Positions 1 through 13,400 of a stretch of 56,494 nucleotides of DNA are shown piece after piece. Source of the DNA: Fragilaria crotonensis (Eukaryota; Bacillariophyta; Fragilariophyceae; Fragilariales; Fragilariaceae); NCBI GenBank assembly GCA_022925895.1, contig JAKSYS010000400.1:1-56494 (forward strand), written 5' to 3'. Positions within the stretch are counted from its first letter, which is position 1. The number at the start of each line of letters is the position of its first letter. The position numbers and the translations under genes are program-made. The notes under the pieces are model-generated. The model was given only the letters and a program-made list of their open reading frames with translations. It did not search any database and had not been told where the DNA came from.

Positions 1-1519
1 GGCCAGAGGTTTGGATGACATGGCTCCTCCTGTGCAAACAGGCAACGGGTGATCAGACTCAGAGATCGAACCATCAGAATGATGTGATGAAGTTCGTGGT
101 ATAGTGACCGATTGTCTCGTACCACCCGGACGAGCTTGAACATCGAATCTCGCCGCAGCATGAAGAGGACGGCCTCCAGAACGGTCGGAACGAGCATTCA
201 GCGTCGACATGCCTTCAGAGTCAGACAGGATGAAACTCACAACCCGAGGCAAATTCATTTCGCACGCAAGATAGAGAGGACTGTGAAAAGAGTCGTCCTT
301 GAGGCTCAAATCTGCACCATGACCAACCAGCAAAGCAACACAGTCATGAGCGAAGTCGGCGTTTTGCGATCGCCCCCATGCTGATGGCCGTATGAACGGG
401 ATAGCTCCCATCGCATTTTCGAGAACTTGATGCACCGGCTTCTGGAGAAGTTTCACGTGCTCGAGTTTGCAAGCGTGCACAGCTACATGGAGAGGCGTGT
501 TTTCATCTTCGTCGCGTTCGTTGAGGTCGTATGGTGAATAGTAGTTGATATTTTTCTTTTCTTCTTCTTGAGCTTTTTGCATGGTCCCCTTTCACGTCGC
601 AAGGTGACGGAACGCCGTTGACTGGAGCCAGGACATCGTTCGCCGCTTCCTCCCTTTCACCTCTGCCGTCCCTGACGCGGCTTCTTGCGAAGACCCACCA
701 GCCTGTTCGTGACTTTCCTGGCCTTCTCGCTGGTCGTTAGACGCTGATGGAACTTCCCACTTGATTGCCTAGAGGAGGCTTTCTCACCTTCTAAACGCTG
801 CCCTGTTCCATTGTCACCACTTGTCGACTCCTTGCTTGACATTGCCCCTTCGAGCGGACCACTTTCAGTCCCTCGTCCCCAGCAGCAAGAGCCGGATTCC
901 CGTCGTCGACTGCCTCACTCTTACGCGCTTCGAGATTCTCGTCTATATCCATAGATTCAGCAGTGCCAGACCCAAGCGACACGGACAAAGATTGGTGAAT
1001 CTTGTCAGGGTGTTGGGACTCGATTAGCGACACAAGGATAGGCCGGGGAGAATGGCCAATCGCAGCTGCACGCGCTGCCAACGAATCATTATCGTCCGAA
1101 CTCGAGTCATCGTCGTCGTCATCTCCTTCGTCCTCATCGCCGGATGCATCTTGAGGGACAAAATGAGTCGCTGTTCAGGTTTCAAAACGAATCATGTGAG
1201 AAGATTATTTTAGACGAGAAAGTCAATCCAAGATACTCTATGTGAGCAAAGAAAAAATATCTGATGCGTGCATGATGAGCGGGAAACACAAAAAAATCTT
1301 TGACACATTAACGCCCGATGAATCGTACTCCACCTGAAGTGGTGTATCTTTCGACAATCTCGCCCATTGTCACCAACTCTCACCTCAACTCACCTTTAAA
1401 CTCTCAGCATCCTCATTCTCGCAACAATCATGGACTGGGTATCGTTTGGAACCGACGTGAGATGATTCGAAATTGAAATCATCGTCATCGTCGGAGGACG
1501 AGCCATCATCAACAGACAT
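1..1519 (-). CDS. Ankyrin-repeat protein with acidic N-terminus (partial at left edge)
   Basis: The reverse strand reads from an ATG at 1519-1517 into a Ser/Asp-rich acidic start (MSVDDGSSSDDDDDF). A 126-nt first exon ends before a GTGAGT donor near 1393. Around 1160-660 an acidic exon continues (SGDEDEGDDDDDD), then a basic stretch, with at least one frame break near 850. From 582 to the window edge one open frame encodes ankyrin repeats: DENTPLHVAVHACKLEHVKLL, then GADLSLKDDSFHSPLYLACE, then GGRPLHAAARFD. Ankyrin repeats are protein-interaction scaffolds; no enzymatic domain is visible, so the partner and role are unknown. The gene is divergent from the kinesin and shares a ~500-bp upstream region with it. 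Exon phases between 1394 and 1160 and between 660 and 582 do not join cleanly, so the internal structure is provisional. The C-terminus lies outside the window. Confidence 0.7.
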
Positions 1520-2021
1520 GATGTCCGTAGCTCAGCATTTGGAAGTAGAAATGTACTGAGTCGGGGCTACTACCGAAAGGAATGAACCAAATTCTTCGCA
1601 ATCCGATCGGGAACACGGATCGGGTGGAATACGTAGCCCCAGGGGTTAAGGGTAACAAAAGAAGTGGTTCTCGGTTTTGTGAGCTGTGAAGCGCCGTGAA
1701 CAAATGAAACCACTTCCAGTCCGAACGAGTTGGCCGAGCTTCAACAATGTCTGCGTAGAATTTGGTATCAATAGTGACTTTCAGTAAATTTCTACTGCAG
1801 AAAAAGTGTGCGGTTGCGAATGAACATCTGTTTCTGTAGAATGGACGCATTCGTACTCCCAGACCTCTGACGCATCTAATGGAACGCGAACTACATTACG
1901 TCATGCATAAACCGTTGGATTTCCCTTCGCGCCATTTTAAAAAGGGCCGTTTTCTGTGGAAAAACCAACCATCAACAACAAACTGATCTCCTGCCGACGA
2001 AACGACAATAGTTTTTCGACC
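1520..2021. promoter_or_regulatory. Shared divergent upstream region between ankyrin and kinesin genes
   Basis: These ~500 bp separate two head-to-head start codons (ATG at 1519 on the minus strand and 2022 on the plus strand), so they must hold both promoters. I see no firm TATA box or initiator. A 113-aa reverse ORF inside it has no domain and is treated as chance. Confidence 0.4.
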
Positions 2022-5000
2022 ATGAGTTCGTCGACGCCACGGAAGGCCGCAACACCTCAAACGGCACTGACGCCGTTAAGAAGCGCAACGAAAAGGACTC
2101 CAGGTAAAGCAACGCCAATGGTAACTTTTGCTAAGAGTCCAATGGTGGCGAAAGCGCCACGAGTGATGTATGATGATGAACCTGTCCAGGCAGATGATCG
2201 TGGAGGCGAGGGAATTATTGGTGAGTTTTGATTCTGCCTATGCGTGTCATGTTGGGAAGCTGTGTCTTACTAGCCCTGCCTTCAACAGTCGCCATTCGCA
2301 TGCGTCCCCTTAACACGAAGGAGAGCTCAGAACGACGAATCTGGAAGGTCTTGCACAGTTCAAGCCAGTAACGCAGACTACTCCTGCTGGAAAGCCTTGC
2401 CGGAAAGAATCATGGGACGAACTTTCTTCACATTTGATAAGACTTTTGGTGAGGAGACAGACACTCGTCAGGTTTATGACGGTGTTGCCAAGGGTATCGT
2501 GGATTCTGTAGTCCACGGACTGAATGGGACAATTTTCGCCTATGGTCAGACATCATCGGGAAAAACTTATACCATGCAAGGTTCCGGTTCCATTGAAGAA
2601 GGCAGCGTGTCAGGTGATGGTGGTATTGTCCATATGGCAGCTCAAGATATCTTCTCGTACATTGCGAAAACACCGGATCGAGTATTCCTTGTTAGAGCAT
2701 CGTTTGTCGAGATATACAACGAAGAAGTGCGTGACCTCTTAGGTACTAACAACAATATCCTGCAAGTCCGCGAGGATCCTCGTCGTGGTATCTTTGTGAA
2801 TTCGGAGGAAGAGATCGCTGTTAACTGCAGCAGTCTGCTGCAAGTGCTTTTTAAGGGGGAGAAGAACCGTGCTGTAGCAGCTACGGCTATGAACGAGCGC
2901 TCTTCGCGTTCCCACACGATCTTTAAAATCACTATCGAGAGTCGTCGTAAAAGCTCGTACAATGAAAATGATTCTGACGCTTTGGACGACGATGGCGCGG
3001 TTCGTGTCTCGACTCTCAACCTAGTCGATCTTGCAGGGTCTGAGAGTGTTCGGCACACAGGCAACACAGGCGATAGGCTTAAAGAAGGCGGAAAGATCAA
3101 CCAGAGGTGAGTCCATCTTTCAAAATGCTTATGCAGCATTTCTCATTCGGTATGCTAACACCCTGTTCAGTTTATTGACGCTCTCGCGAGTGATAGTCGG
3201 CCTCGGAGATCCTACGCAAACGCATATCAATTTTCGCGATTCAAAGCTGACACGTATCCTCCAACCGTCACTGTCTGGAAATGCGAGAATGGCAGTTGTT
3301 TGCTGCGCCACTCCCCAGAACTGTACCTTGAAGAAACGCGTTCGACACTTGGATTCGCATCTCGGGCGAAGTTAGTGAAGACCAACGCCAAAGTCAACGA
3401 AGTCCTCGATGATCAATCATTGATTCGAAGATTGCAACGCGAGCTGGCTGAGGCAAAAAGGGCTTCGTCGGGTGATGGTGTTGACCAAACTGACCAGCTG
3501 CGTGCCCTAGAAACAGAAGCCGCGAACGCAGGGAAGGAGCGCCGGGAGCACTAGAGAAGTTAAGGCGCCTTCAAAAGTCGATCCTCAATAGCACGGCACT
3601 GTTCGAATCCAAACACGTTTCATCGATTTCGACTTCAAGAATCCAAGCAACGCAAGCGGAGACTTTCGGATGGTAACTTGAATTTGAGATCATTGTATGA
3701 GACTCCTTCAAAGCAGCAAAACCACCAACTCCAAAGAGCGTTCGGGGGGAAGGAGCCTTTGCGCAAATTTGTTCAACCTCTTCTGTCTCCTTCAAGTGAG
3801 TTGGCACGTCGACATCATGCAGTCGCTGCTAAAGGAGCTCAAACTAAGGTGCTGGAACAGACAATCGAAACCAAGACTCGGACTATTGAGACAACTAAGT
3901 CCGACCTAGAGAGAACGCAAACAGAGCGAGACATCATAACCGAGACACTACATGCGTCAGAAGCTGAGGTTTGTCAGCTTCGAGAGCACATAGATTGTCT
4001 GAAAGGTCAGCTTGACACCGCCGTTATGGAAAAAGAGAAGTCTATCGGGCTTCTCGACGATGAACTAAGGGCAAAGGAGGAACTTGAAAGAGAGTTGGCT
4101 TCAAGCACGCGACATTCGAACGAGATTATATCCCGACTAGAAGCGGAGAATGCTCGGTTGAAGGATATTCACTGTTCCCGCGAAGCGCAGATGGATGCGG
4201 AAATCATCAAGCTGCGATCTGAGACGGATTCCTTTGCTGCATCTTGTTTAGAACTGGGACAAAAATTGCGAGACACGGAACTGGGGCAAAAGACCGTATC
4301 TGATGAAAATGTTCGGATTGCTTTTCAGTTTGCTCAACTAGTTACAGAAAAGAGATTATTCAAAAGGAACGTGATGTGGACAGGCATAAAATGCAGACAC
4401 TGAGCGGGGAGATCTTCTCATGGGTACCATGAAGGATGCCGCGCAGGAAAAGATGAGCTTAAACTCCGAATCGTTGAGTTGCGTGACGAACTTGACAAGG
4501 CACTTGTTGTGGAGCACGAATCGAAGGTCGCGCATCGATCGACTGAGATTGAGCTGCAGCAGACTCGATCTCTGGCTGCGAAGCTTGAGGAGAGAATCGC
4601 TTCTATTGAACAAAGTTCGCAGACACAAATGACCATCATCATGGAGCGTGACGAACAAATTGCTGCTCTCGAGTTGAAGCTTGTTACTGTAAATGAGGTT
4701 GTATCTGCGAAGAATGCTGACCTCGAATCAGCTGAGCACAACATGATGAGCCTGAAAGCGTCGCTTAATGAAGCCATGGCTTCGTGTCGGAAGTTGGAAG
4801 AGGCTGTGAATGCAGTGAATGTCGAAAAAGACTCGGCTTTGCAACAGGTGCAAGATCTACAACGTAGCCTTGATGACTATGACCAGTGTCTGGAAGATCT
4901 GACTGCATCGGCATCCTCGTTGAAGAGGAGAATAGGACACTCTCAATGCAAGTCCAGAATCTGCAGACCGAGCAGGACACTCTACCGCCGCGACGGCCGC

Positions 5001-8000
5001 TGTACACAACGAGTTGGCTAAAACTTCCTCCGCTCGGGTTGGCAAGGAACTAGAAGAAACACATGCCCACCTTATCGAGGCTGGCACTACCATTTCTGAT
5101 CTCGAGAAGAGCATCAGGTTGCTTCGCGACGAGTATCAAGTTGAGTCGTCAAACTCGAAAGAGATAAAGCGGAGCTACGTTGCAAACTTGAACAAACTAA
5201 TGACCACCTTTCTGAAACGCGGAAGACAAACTTGGCGTACGAGGCAACTATATCAGAGCTTCGTGTGGCATTATCACTTGCAGAAGCTAAGTGTACAGAA
5301 TTGGTGGATTCCACGGCTCAACTCACGATTGAGCGCGATGCCGAAATTGACCATCGAGACAAAAACCATCTCTTGATGGGAAGGGAAGAAAACCAGCTCA
5401 AAGATTCTTTGGCATCAAAGGAGCAGATTATTACTGAGTGCGAGAATTCTATCGGAGATCTAGAGAAAGAGCTAAAGCAGGAGCAACTCAAGTCATTTCA
5501 GAGGGATCTGGAAATAGAAGAGCTCAAATTAGAGCGAGAGAAGCTCAATGTCGACCTTGAGAAGTCGAGGCAGACTCTATCAGCAGAAATCGACGACCTT
5601 AAGTCAGCCTCTACTTGCCAGTGAATCAGCATCGTCGACTCACGAGTCGGTTATCCAGGAGTTGAGGCAGAGCCTGTCTTTGACGGAGATGCAACAAGCG
5701 AGCAACGCATCGCAATGGAACAGGTTGTTCAAGGCTTTGATGTCGCTAAACCGCAGCTGCAAGGGAAAATTGATCAACTGAACGACGAGCTAGAGGAGCT
5801 ACGATCCAACTCATTGGCGAAAGACGCAGCGATTTGTTTGTCATCATCCAAATGCGATTTGATGCTTGAGCAAATAGGGCGGCTTGAGTCAGAAGCATCC
5901 AACCATGCCGCCATGCTCGACACGATCAGAACTGAGCGCGACACCCTGAGAAAGGACATGCAGAAGGTCATCGATGATCTTACCAGTGAAGTCCATGAGC
6001 TCAGAATTGTTGTTGCGGCCAAGGAGGAGGCGCTCCATCAGCACCTCGCCATTGCGGGTCAAATCAAAGCTGAGCGGGACAAGACGAGAATGGAGATGCA
6101 GATGTTGTTCGATGACCTTACACTTGAAATCGAGGAGCTCAGATCGACTATTGCGGCTAAGGACGAGGCACTTGGTCAGCAGCTCGCAAATGAGGATCAA
6201 ATCAAAACTGAGTATGACAACTCGAGAAGCGAGATGCAGGCGGTGATCGACGATCTCACCATTGAAGTCCAGGAGCTCAAATCGAATGTTGCGTCCAAGG
6301 AGGAGCAGCTCCATCATCACCTCGCCGTTGCGGATCAAATAAAAACTGAGCTTGACAGCTCGAGGAACAAGATGCAAATGGAGATCGATAACCTAACACT
6401 TGAAATCGATCAAATCAAAACTGAGTATAACAACTCTAGAAGCGAGATGCAGACGGTGATCGATGATCTCACCATTGAAGTCCAGGACCTCAAGACCTCT
6501 GTTGCGGCGAAGGAGGAGGAGCTCCATCAGCACCTCGCCATTGTGGATCAAATCAAAGCTGAGCGGGACAAGACGAGGATGGAGATGCAGATGCTGTTCG
6601 ATGACCTCACACTTGAAATCGAGGAGCTCAGATCGACTATTGCGGCTAAGGACGAGGCACTTGGTCAGCAGCTCGCAAATGAGGATCAAATCAAAACTGA
6701 GTCTCACAACCGAGAAGCGAGATGCAGGCGGTGATCGACGATCTCACCATTGAAGTCCAGGAGCTCAAGACCTCTGTTACGTCTAAGGAGGACAAGCTCC
6801 ATCATCACCTCGCCATTGTGGATCAAATAAAAACTGAGCTTGACAGCTCAAGGAACAAGATGCAGATGGAGATCGATAACCTTACACTTGAAGTCGAGGA
6901 GCTCAGATCGACTATTGCGGCTAAGGACGAGGCACTTGGTCAGCAGCTCGCAAATGAGGATCAAATCAAAACTGAGTATAGCAACTCGAGAAGCGAGATG
7001 CAGGCGGTGATCGACGATCTCACCATTGAAGTCCAGGAGCTCAAGACCTCTGTTACGTCTAAGGAGGAGGAGCTCCATCAGCACCTGTCATCGCGGATCA
7101 AATAAAACTGAGCTTTTCAGCTCGAGGAACGAGATGCAGATGGAGATCGATAACCTTACACTTGAAGTCGAGGAGCTCAGATCGACTATTGCTAAGGACG
7201 AGGCACTTGGTCAGCAGCTCGCAAATGAAGATCAAATCAAAACTGAGTCTCACAACTCGAGAAGCGAGATGCAGGCGGTGATCGACGATCTCACCATTGA
7301 AGTCCAGGAGCTCAAGACCTCTGTTACGTCTAAGGAGGACGAGCTCCATCAGCACCTCGCCATTTTGGATCAAATAAAACTGCTTGACAGCCAAGGAACA
7401 AGATGCAGATGGAGATCGATAACCTTACACTTGAAGTCGAGGAGCCAGATCGACTATTGCGGCTAAGGACGAGGCACTTGGTCAGCAGCTCGCAAATGAG
7501 GATCAAATCAAAATCGAGTATAACAACTCGAGAAGCGAGATGCAGGCGGTGATCGACGATCTCACCATTGAAGTCCAGGCGCTCAACTCGAATGTTGCGG
7601 CGAAGGAGGAGGAGCTCCATCAGCACTTCGCCATTGTGGATCAAATCAAAGCTGAGCGGGACAACACGAGAATTGAGATGCAGATGGAGATCGATGATCT
7701 AACTGATCAACTTGATGATCTCAGATCCAATGTTGAGGCTAAGGACAAGGCGATTGCTGAGTCAATGAGAAAGGCTGATGAGCTTCAGAAACAACTTGCA
7801 CGGGTAGAATCCTCGTCTGTGGATCAGGCGGCTGGTTTCGCGGAACTTCGTCTTCAACGCGACGCCTCAAGTGCGGAATTGGTGCAGACAACGGATGTTC
7901 TGAGCAGCGAAATCTCTCAACTCAGGAGCACGGTAGCATCTAAGGACAATGAAATTCATCAATTGAATCAGAACATGGCTTTGTTGCGGGAAGGACGCGA

Positions 8001-10367
8001 GAAGCTTGAGAATAAATCGCAAGACTTGGCCTTGAAATGCAACGAGGCGTTGAATCAAAAGTCCGGCCTTCAGTCTGATATCAGCGCTTTACTTGCCTCG
8101 CGAGAAGAAATGCAACAAGAACTGACATGGTCAAAGCGTCGCTGAGCACTATTTCTACGGAGAGGGAATTATTGCTTGAAAAGTTGAAGCAGCCAATAAT
8201 GCAGAACGAACTGAACAGAGCACTTTAGCCATTGCGACAAGGAGCTATCAGAAGCCGTATCATCTTTTGAGAAAGAAAAGCATGAGTTGACACAGCTGCT
8301 GGCGGCTGCAAATGCGAGTGTCAAGGAAGCTCGCGACGCCGCTTTTGCAGCCGACGAAGAGCTTGATTTGAAAGAGCGAAAACTTGAAGAGGTTTTAAGC
8401 ATGCTTTCTCAACGCGAGGAAGAACTCTTTTCGCGTACCCAGCAAGTAAATGACTTGAAACGGCAACTAGAGGGATCTGAATCGAGTGAGGTGAGCGTAT
8501 TGCTTGATACAATCGAAGCACTCCAATTAGAAAAGATTCAACTTGAGGAACTAGTCGCAAAGGCTGCGAAAGAGCGTGACGCACAGGAGCAGGAGCACAG
8601 AAAACGAATGGGAGAAGAGCAACGACTCCTGATTCGGGAGGCAGAAGGAGAAATGTCCAACTTAAGAACGGTTCGGGATCAACTTAAGTCAGCGCTCGCT
8701 CAGTCGGAAACCGCCCTCTTCGCCCTTCAACAAGAATATGAGATCTTGTTGGAGGAAAAGAAGAGATTAGAATCGAAGTCACATGAGTCTCAAAAGAGCA
8801 TACCACTTCTTGAGTCAGAAGTTTCTCGCCTGAAATCCGTCAACCTCGACCTCACCATCGAAAACAAGGATCTGGCCAGCAAAGTATTGATACTCCGAAA
8901 GGAAAATGGTTCACAGGACCTCAAGGCGAATGAGGAGGTTGTCAAGCTAACAACAGAAGTTAGTCGACTGAAGGCAGAGAGCTTTGCAGCTCGACAGTGT
9001 ACACTCGAATTGCAGGAAGCAGTACGAGTCTCGGAGCGACGGAGCCAGTCGTATCTTGACGAATCAGAGAGTGAGAGACAGCGACGCCAAGACATCGAAT
9101 CGACAGTCTCAGCTCTCCAAGATGAAATCAAGAAACTCAGGCAACGCATGCTTGAAAAAGAGAATGCAGTTGACGCAGGCATCTCTGTAAAGCTGCAGGA
9201 GGTTGAGGACCTCAAGAAAGAAATTGTAAGCAGAGATGCTCGAATCAAGAAGCTTGAAGCTGTTCGCCTGACGAAGGAGCAATGCGCCGCGCTGAAAAAG
9301 ATCAAGGTATGTTCATCTTAAGGTCACAAATGCTTTTTTATATGGAACCAATTCTCACATCATACGGCTTGCAGGAGGAACGAGCTCAGTTTCTAGAGGA
9401 GAAGGAACGATATAGGAGGCAGCTCGCTGAATCCGAAAGCGAGATTGCCTCTCTGCGCGCACAGGGCATTGGTTCCAACAGAGGCAAACAGGCTGCCGAA
9501 GATATTACGGCGTTGAGATTTGAAAAGGATGCTCTTGAGACGAAGTTGAGGAAATACCTGGCCTATTGTAAGGCGCTCGAAGGCGATAAATCACAGATCA
9601 TTGACGCACTCCGTGCTAACAAACGTGAGGTGGTCGACGACGATTTTGTCGGAGCAGTTGTCACTTTGTGATCAACTGGCCTCCTTGAGGAAGAGTGTGA
9701 TGCCCTTTTTAGTGCTGAAGAAAGGGCGTCGTCATATCTTGCAGAAATCGAGCGACTACGTGAACAAATCTCAAGCTTACAAACCAGTGCAGCTGATGCA
9801 AAGAAGAAGATTCTCGACTTGACACGTTCGGAAAGCGAACTTGCGTCTCAATTGAAGAAAGTCGAGCAGAAATGTGCATCGCTTCGGGAGGAGCGAGAGA
9901 AATTGCGAAATCGCACAGCTGCAAGTGGTGAAGGCATGCCAGAGAAAAACCGTCAAGTCAAATATCTTGAACAGGAAAATCTGCAGTTGATGTTGGACCT
10001 CAAAGCAGTGAAGAAGCAGCTTCATGTATCACGATCTGAACTTGATGCACTTTGCATGAAAGATTTGGATGACAATACAGAGGATTTTTCAAATCAAATG
10101 GCACCTGTTGGGAAGGCAACCAGGTCATCAAGTGACGCGGTGTCCTCGAAATCTTCTGACGTGCTGGATTCGACAACTGAAGCCGACAAAGAAAACGTAA
10201 ACCATGACGACCTTAACGGAGACAGCAAAGTTGCACGAGGATCGACAATGAAGCACCGTTTCTCTCGTGCAAAAGCGACTGGAGTTCGAGAACCCAGCGC
10301 CCGGTCTGTGGGCCTCGGTGACGCTGGATTGGATGATGAAAATACTGGCGAGTGTCGCCAAAGCTAA
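2022..10367 (+). CDS. Giant kinesin-7 (CENP-E-like) motor with long repeated coiled coil
   Basis: Microtubule plus-end motor of the kinesin-7/CENP-E type, a family that links kinetochores or cargo to microtubules in mitosis. The start is ATG 2022, after a basic Ser/Thr/Pro N-terminus. Introns lie at 2221-2288, 3107-3170 and 9307-9374, all GT-AG. The motor shows VAIRMRPL, the P-loop GQTSSGKT, switch [10 protein letters not shown], switch [10 protein letters not shown], then [13 protein letters not shown] across the second intron. From ~3400 to ~10000 the product is almost pure coiled coil; 5958-7815 is a 46-residue tandem repeat. The tail is Ser/Asp-rich and ends at 10367, or beyond if a frame break near the end is an error. 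Total size is about 2,700 residues, comparable with animal CENP-E. The frame breaks repeatedly (around 2350, 2396, 3318, 3550, 3680, 4390, 4990, 5380, 5620, 6707, 7090, 7380, 7446, 8140), plus an in-frame TGA at 9669. Many breaks fit a lost homopolymer base, so I favour assembly error over pseudogene. Confidence 0.85.
5958..7815 (+). repeat. 138-bp (46-residue) tandem repeat inside the kinesin coiled coil
   Basis: About 14 units begin with ATGCAG at 5958, 6096, 6234, 6372, 6447, 6585, 6722, 6860, 6998, 7134, 7269, 7403, 7540 and 7678. Two subtypes alternate, one with [12 protein letters not shown] and one with [27 protein letters not shown], so the higher-order period is 276 bp. The unit at 6372 is 75 bp, 21 residues (exactly three heptads) shorter. 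Forty-six residues equal five heptads plus eleven, so each unit should introduce a stutter in the coiled coil. Copies differ by 1-4 bp indels that break the frame. Confidence 0.9.
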
Positions 10368-10473
10368 GGGGGATGGGGATCCGAATGTTTGGTCGCAGCA
10401 TTGGGAGATAAGTGTGCTTATGAACGTTTGGCGCCTGCAGGCAAAAGGACATGCGCAACTCCCCGATCAATAG

Positions 10474-13400
10474 AGGGCCTTGTGACGCTTAAACTTTTTT
10501 CTATGGGCGGAAGCCCTACTTTTGTCCGTTCATGGAAATGTTCATGAGATCAGATAAAAGTCTAATGAGGGCATGATGTGATGTCTTTCTCGGAGCCTTC
10601 TAGGAACATCACAGTAGGATGTGGTAGGAAACTAACTGCAGACCAAAAATAGTCTCTTCGTGAATACAGAAGCATACCGTAGTCATGTTTATGATAATCG
10701 CCACAGAGAAGATGGCGCTGTTGGTATGAACCAATTTGCATGCCTGTACTTAACGTTGGAACTTGGAGCTGATTTTCATGACATGTCAATTCCTCTTCTG
10801 CTGGTGAGACCCACGAGCTAGACATGAAACTAAAAGAGTGCTCTCGCATAGATAACCGGTGGCATTGAGTTTGTCATGTTTTGCTAGTATGCCATACGGC
10901 ATAAACAAAGAATTACTGCATGGAAAGACTTTCTGCAACCCAATGAACATCTCCCTCGTGCCCATTATGAGAAGGGTCGATGAGGGCTTGACAAACAGAC
11001 AAGAGGCACTCGCAAACACAGAAGATTGTGAAGTGAGTATCATACAAAAATGGAAATTTAGCAAAACACTGGCTGATCATCTCAATTTTGCCCAATGGTA
11101 GAACAGGTGACAACATGAGCAGTGGCAAAGGTGATAAGGATGTTGAAGACACTTCTGACAATCACAAGATGATGAGAAGAATTGCATGAGATTGTTTGCT
11201 AACTATGTCTGAGGACAATTATTTCTCATGAATGATAGCATTGTTCCTTTGGGAATATAATGCTAATGATATTGCTTTGGACCAGCATAGATCCAAATAG
11301 TTTGTATCAACGATACTGTAGATCAAAGAGGCAGGAATAGCCGGCAACACGTCAAGAAAGAAGCATCAAGAAAATAGTGAGATACTGGCGGAGCAGCTCC
11401 TGGAGCCCCATTCACCCGCTGCAAGCAGCACCACCCTGTCTCAGCAAAGAAGATCTAAAATTTCAAGGCAGCAACAGCAATTAAAGAATGCAGGTCACGT
11501 GATCAAGAGATTGGTACTGCAGTGCAAACTTTCAACATGAAATTGACAATCAAATCGAAATTAACAAGCAATTCTGGCAGTAAAGGACAAACCCAACCCA
11601 ATCTATGAGTTGGTCAACGTGCTGGTGGATCAGAAGAATTAAATTAATGATTTACAAAATATAAAGCAATTTCGAACTTAAAGGATCAACTCACGGATGG
11701 GTTGAAATGGCAATCCAATGTACCTTTGAGGTGGCACATTAAATCTTATCCTAGTGCTGGGGGCATGCTAGCAACATGCTACTCTTGTTTGAATGACAAT
11801 GCCACCTCTCTTGCTCAATAATGCCAAACTAGAAGCATCCTGACATCATGGGACATTTTCCATTTTGGCCAAATGAGCAACTACGGTACATGCTATGTAG
11901 AATCCCATGTAGGATCAGATTTCACTATTTTTGCAATCTGCTTTTAACCAAGAACAACAACAGAGTTACCCTGACAAAATCCCTCATCAAGATCTATCTA
12001 GTAGCTATGCACTGTATATGATTAGTATTGCTATCAAGGCCATGAAGATCAAAACCTCAGCATGGATTGACAAATCATTGATACTGTCTACCTACATCCA
12101 ACACAGCAAGCTTTATCTGATGCACAGTTGAAGAAGATTGAAGGTATGCTGATCAAAGGCGAATCAATTGCATCGTGAACAAGTCAATTCAATGTAATTC
12201 CTGCTGTGTGGATGAATATGTCAGTCAAGGATAACTGTGTTGTTGTGTCAGAGATTGACAGTTTTACAAGGTGATGGAATTAGATGGTAAGCCAAGTTCT
12301 TGGACAACAACAAATGTCCTACGCCTTGTGAGCTATGTTCTTCCTCTCAGGTTTGTGGGAAAACTTAGATTTTGTTTCCATGCTCCCAGGTGATACCCTA
12401 GTGATTTCATTTGTTTGTTGCCAATGACAGCACCTACTCTCAATGTCGTCCCACTGGGGCTGCTAGTGGTGACTCGTGCTCTCCGCGCGCGTCTTTGTAC
12501 CATATGGATCAGCAACAATTGTGAGCAAGAACAAAGTGAATCTTAGATAGGTACAAAATGTTGGTGGAGACCCCTCGACATTGTTGAAACCACAAGGAAT
12601 CTCCAACCAATAAGAAGGATGAGTTATGTTCTTCCACCACATGCTCGTTCTAGATTTGCTACTCCAAAGAGATCGTAGACATTCAGAATCTTGTACCGGC
12701 CAGGAAGACTTGATTCTTGAAGTAATACATGACCAGCAGCTGCTGAAACTGACACACAGAAAATGTAATGATGTGTTCAATTCTTAACGAGACCGCTTGA
12801 AAGGGTGCAGGCTAATTCATTGCAAAACATCAAATCTCCTTGATTTGAAGAAAACTGCAGCATATGTCATGACACAACTGGATAAATGGAGTTGGTACAA
12901 GGTGCAAGTGATGCCCTTCCTGCTGCATTGATTGTGATAAACAAGGAAAGGGTGACAAAAGAGCGTTCTTGAAGAAGACTGCAGATCAGAAAGCATTGAC
13001 AAAGGAAGAAACGAAAGGGACAGGAATGCTAGATGAAGCTTGACAAAGCAAGGTGAAGCCCTGCCTATAGGGGATTAACGCGGTGATTTGAGGCAGTTGG
13101 GGGTGACAGCTTTGATGGAGTCGCAATACTGGTGGCAAATGAGCTCAAAGATATTCTGAAATTCTATTATGGAACCAGACTTGAGGGCTTGTCAGCAATG
13201 AAGAAGGCATTTTTGTCATTGAAATCACGAAAACACTGCATGCTTCAGGAGACGGGACAGAAGCATGTTACTTTGTTATTAATTGCTTCATTTCCAGCAT
13301 CCTCATTTCGTTGTCAATTCTTTACTAGAATATGCATTGCTAGTTTTTTTCTAGTTTAAGCATGATGATGAGCTGCTAATCTTCTGATTATTGTTTACAG

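Noticed and set aside
1509-1850. 113-codon reverse ORF in the divergent promoter region
   Set aside because: No domain, odd Phe/His/Arg-rich composition, and it overlaps the true start of the ankyrin gene in another frame.
3601-3612. tRNA B-box-like GTTCGAATCC
   Set aside because: It lies inside the kinesin coding frame without a matching A-box or cloverleaf at tRNA spacing.
2340-8150. Programmed ribosomal frameshifting to explain the many kinesin frame changes
   Set aside because: There are more than ten breaks in both directions at unrelated short homopolymers and none shows a conserved slippery site; errors or decay are simpler.
9669-9671. Reassigned TGA codon (in-frame TGA in kinesin, also in the LRR gene at 46768)
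   Set aside because: TGA is used as the normal stop of the intact p25 gene, and both in-frame cases lie near other lesions, so an alternative code is not needed.
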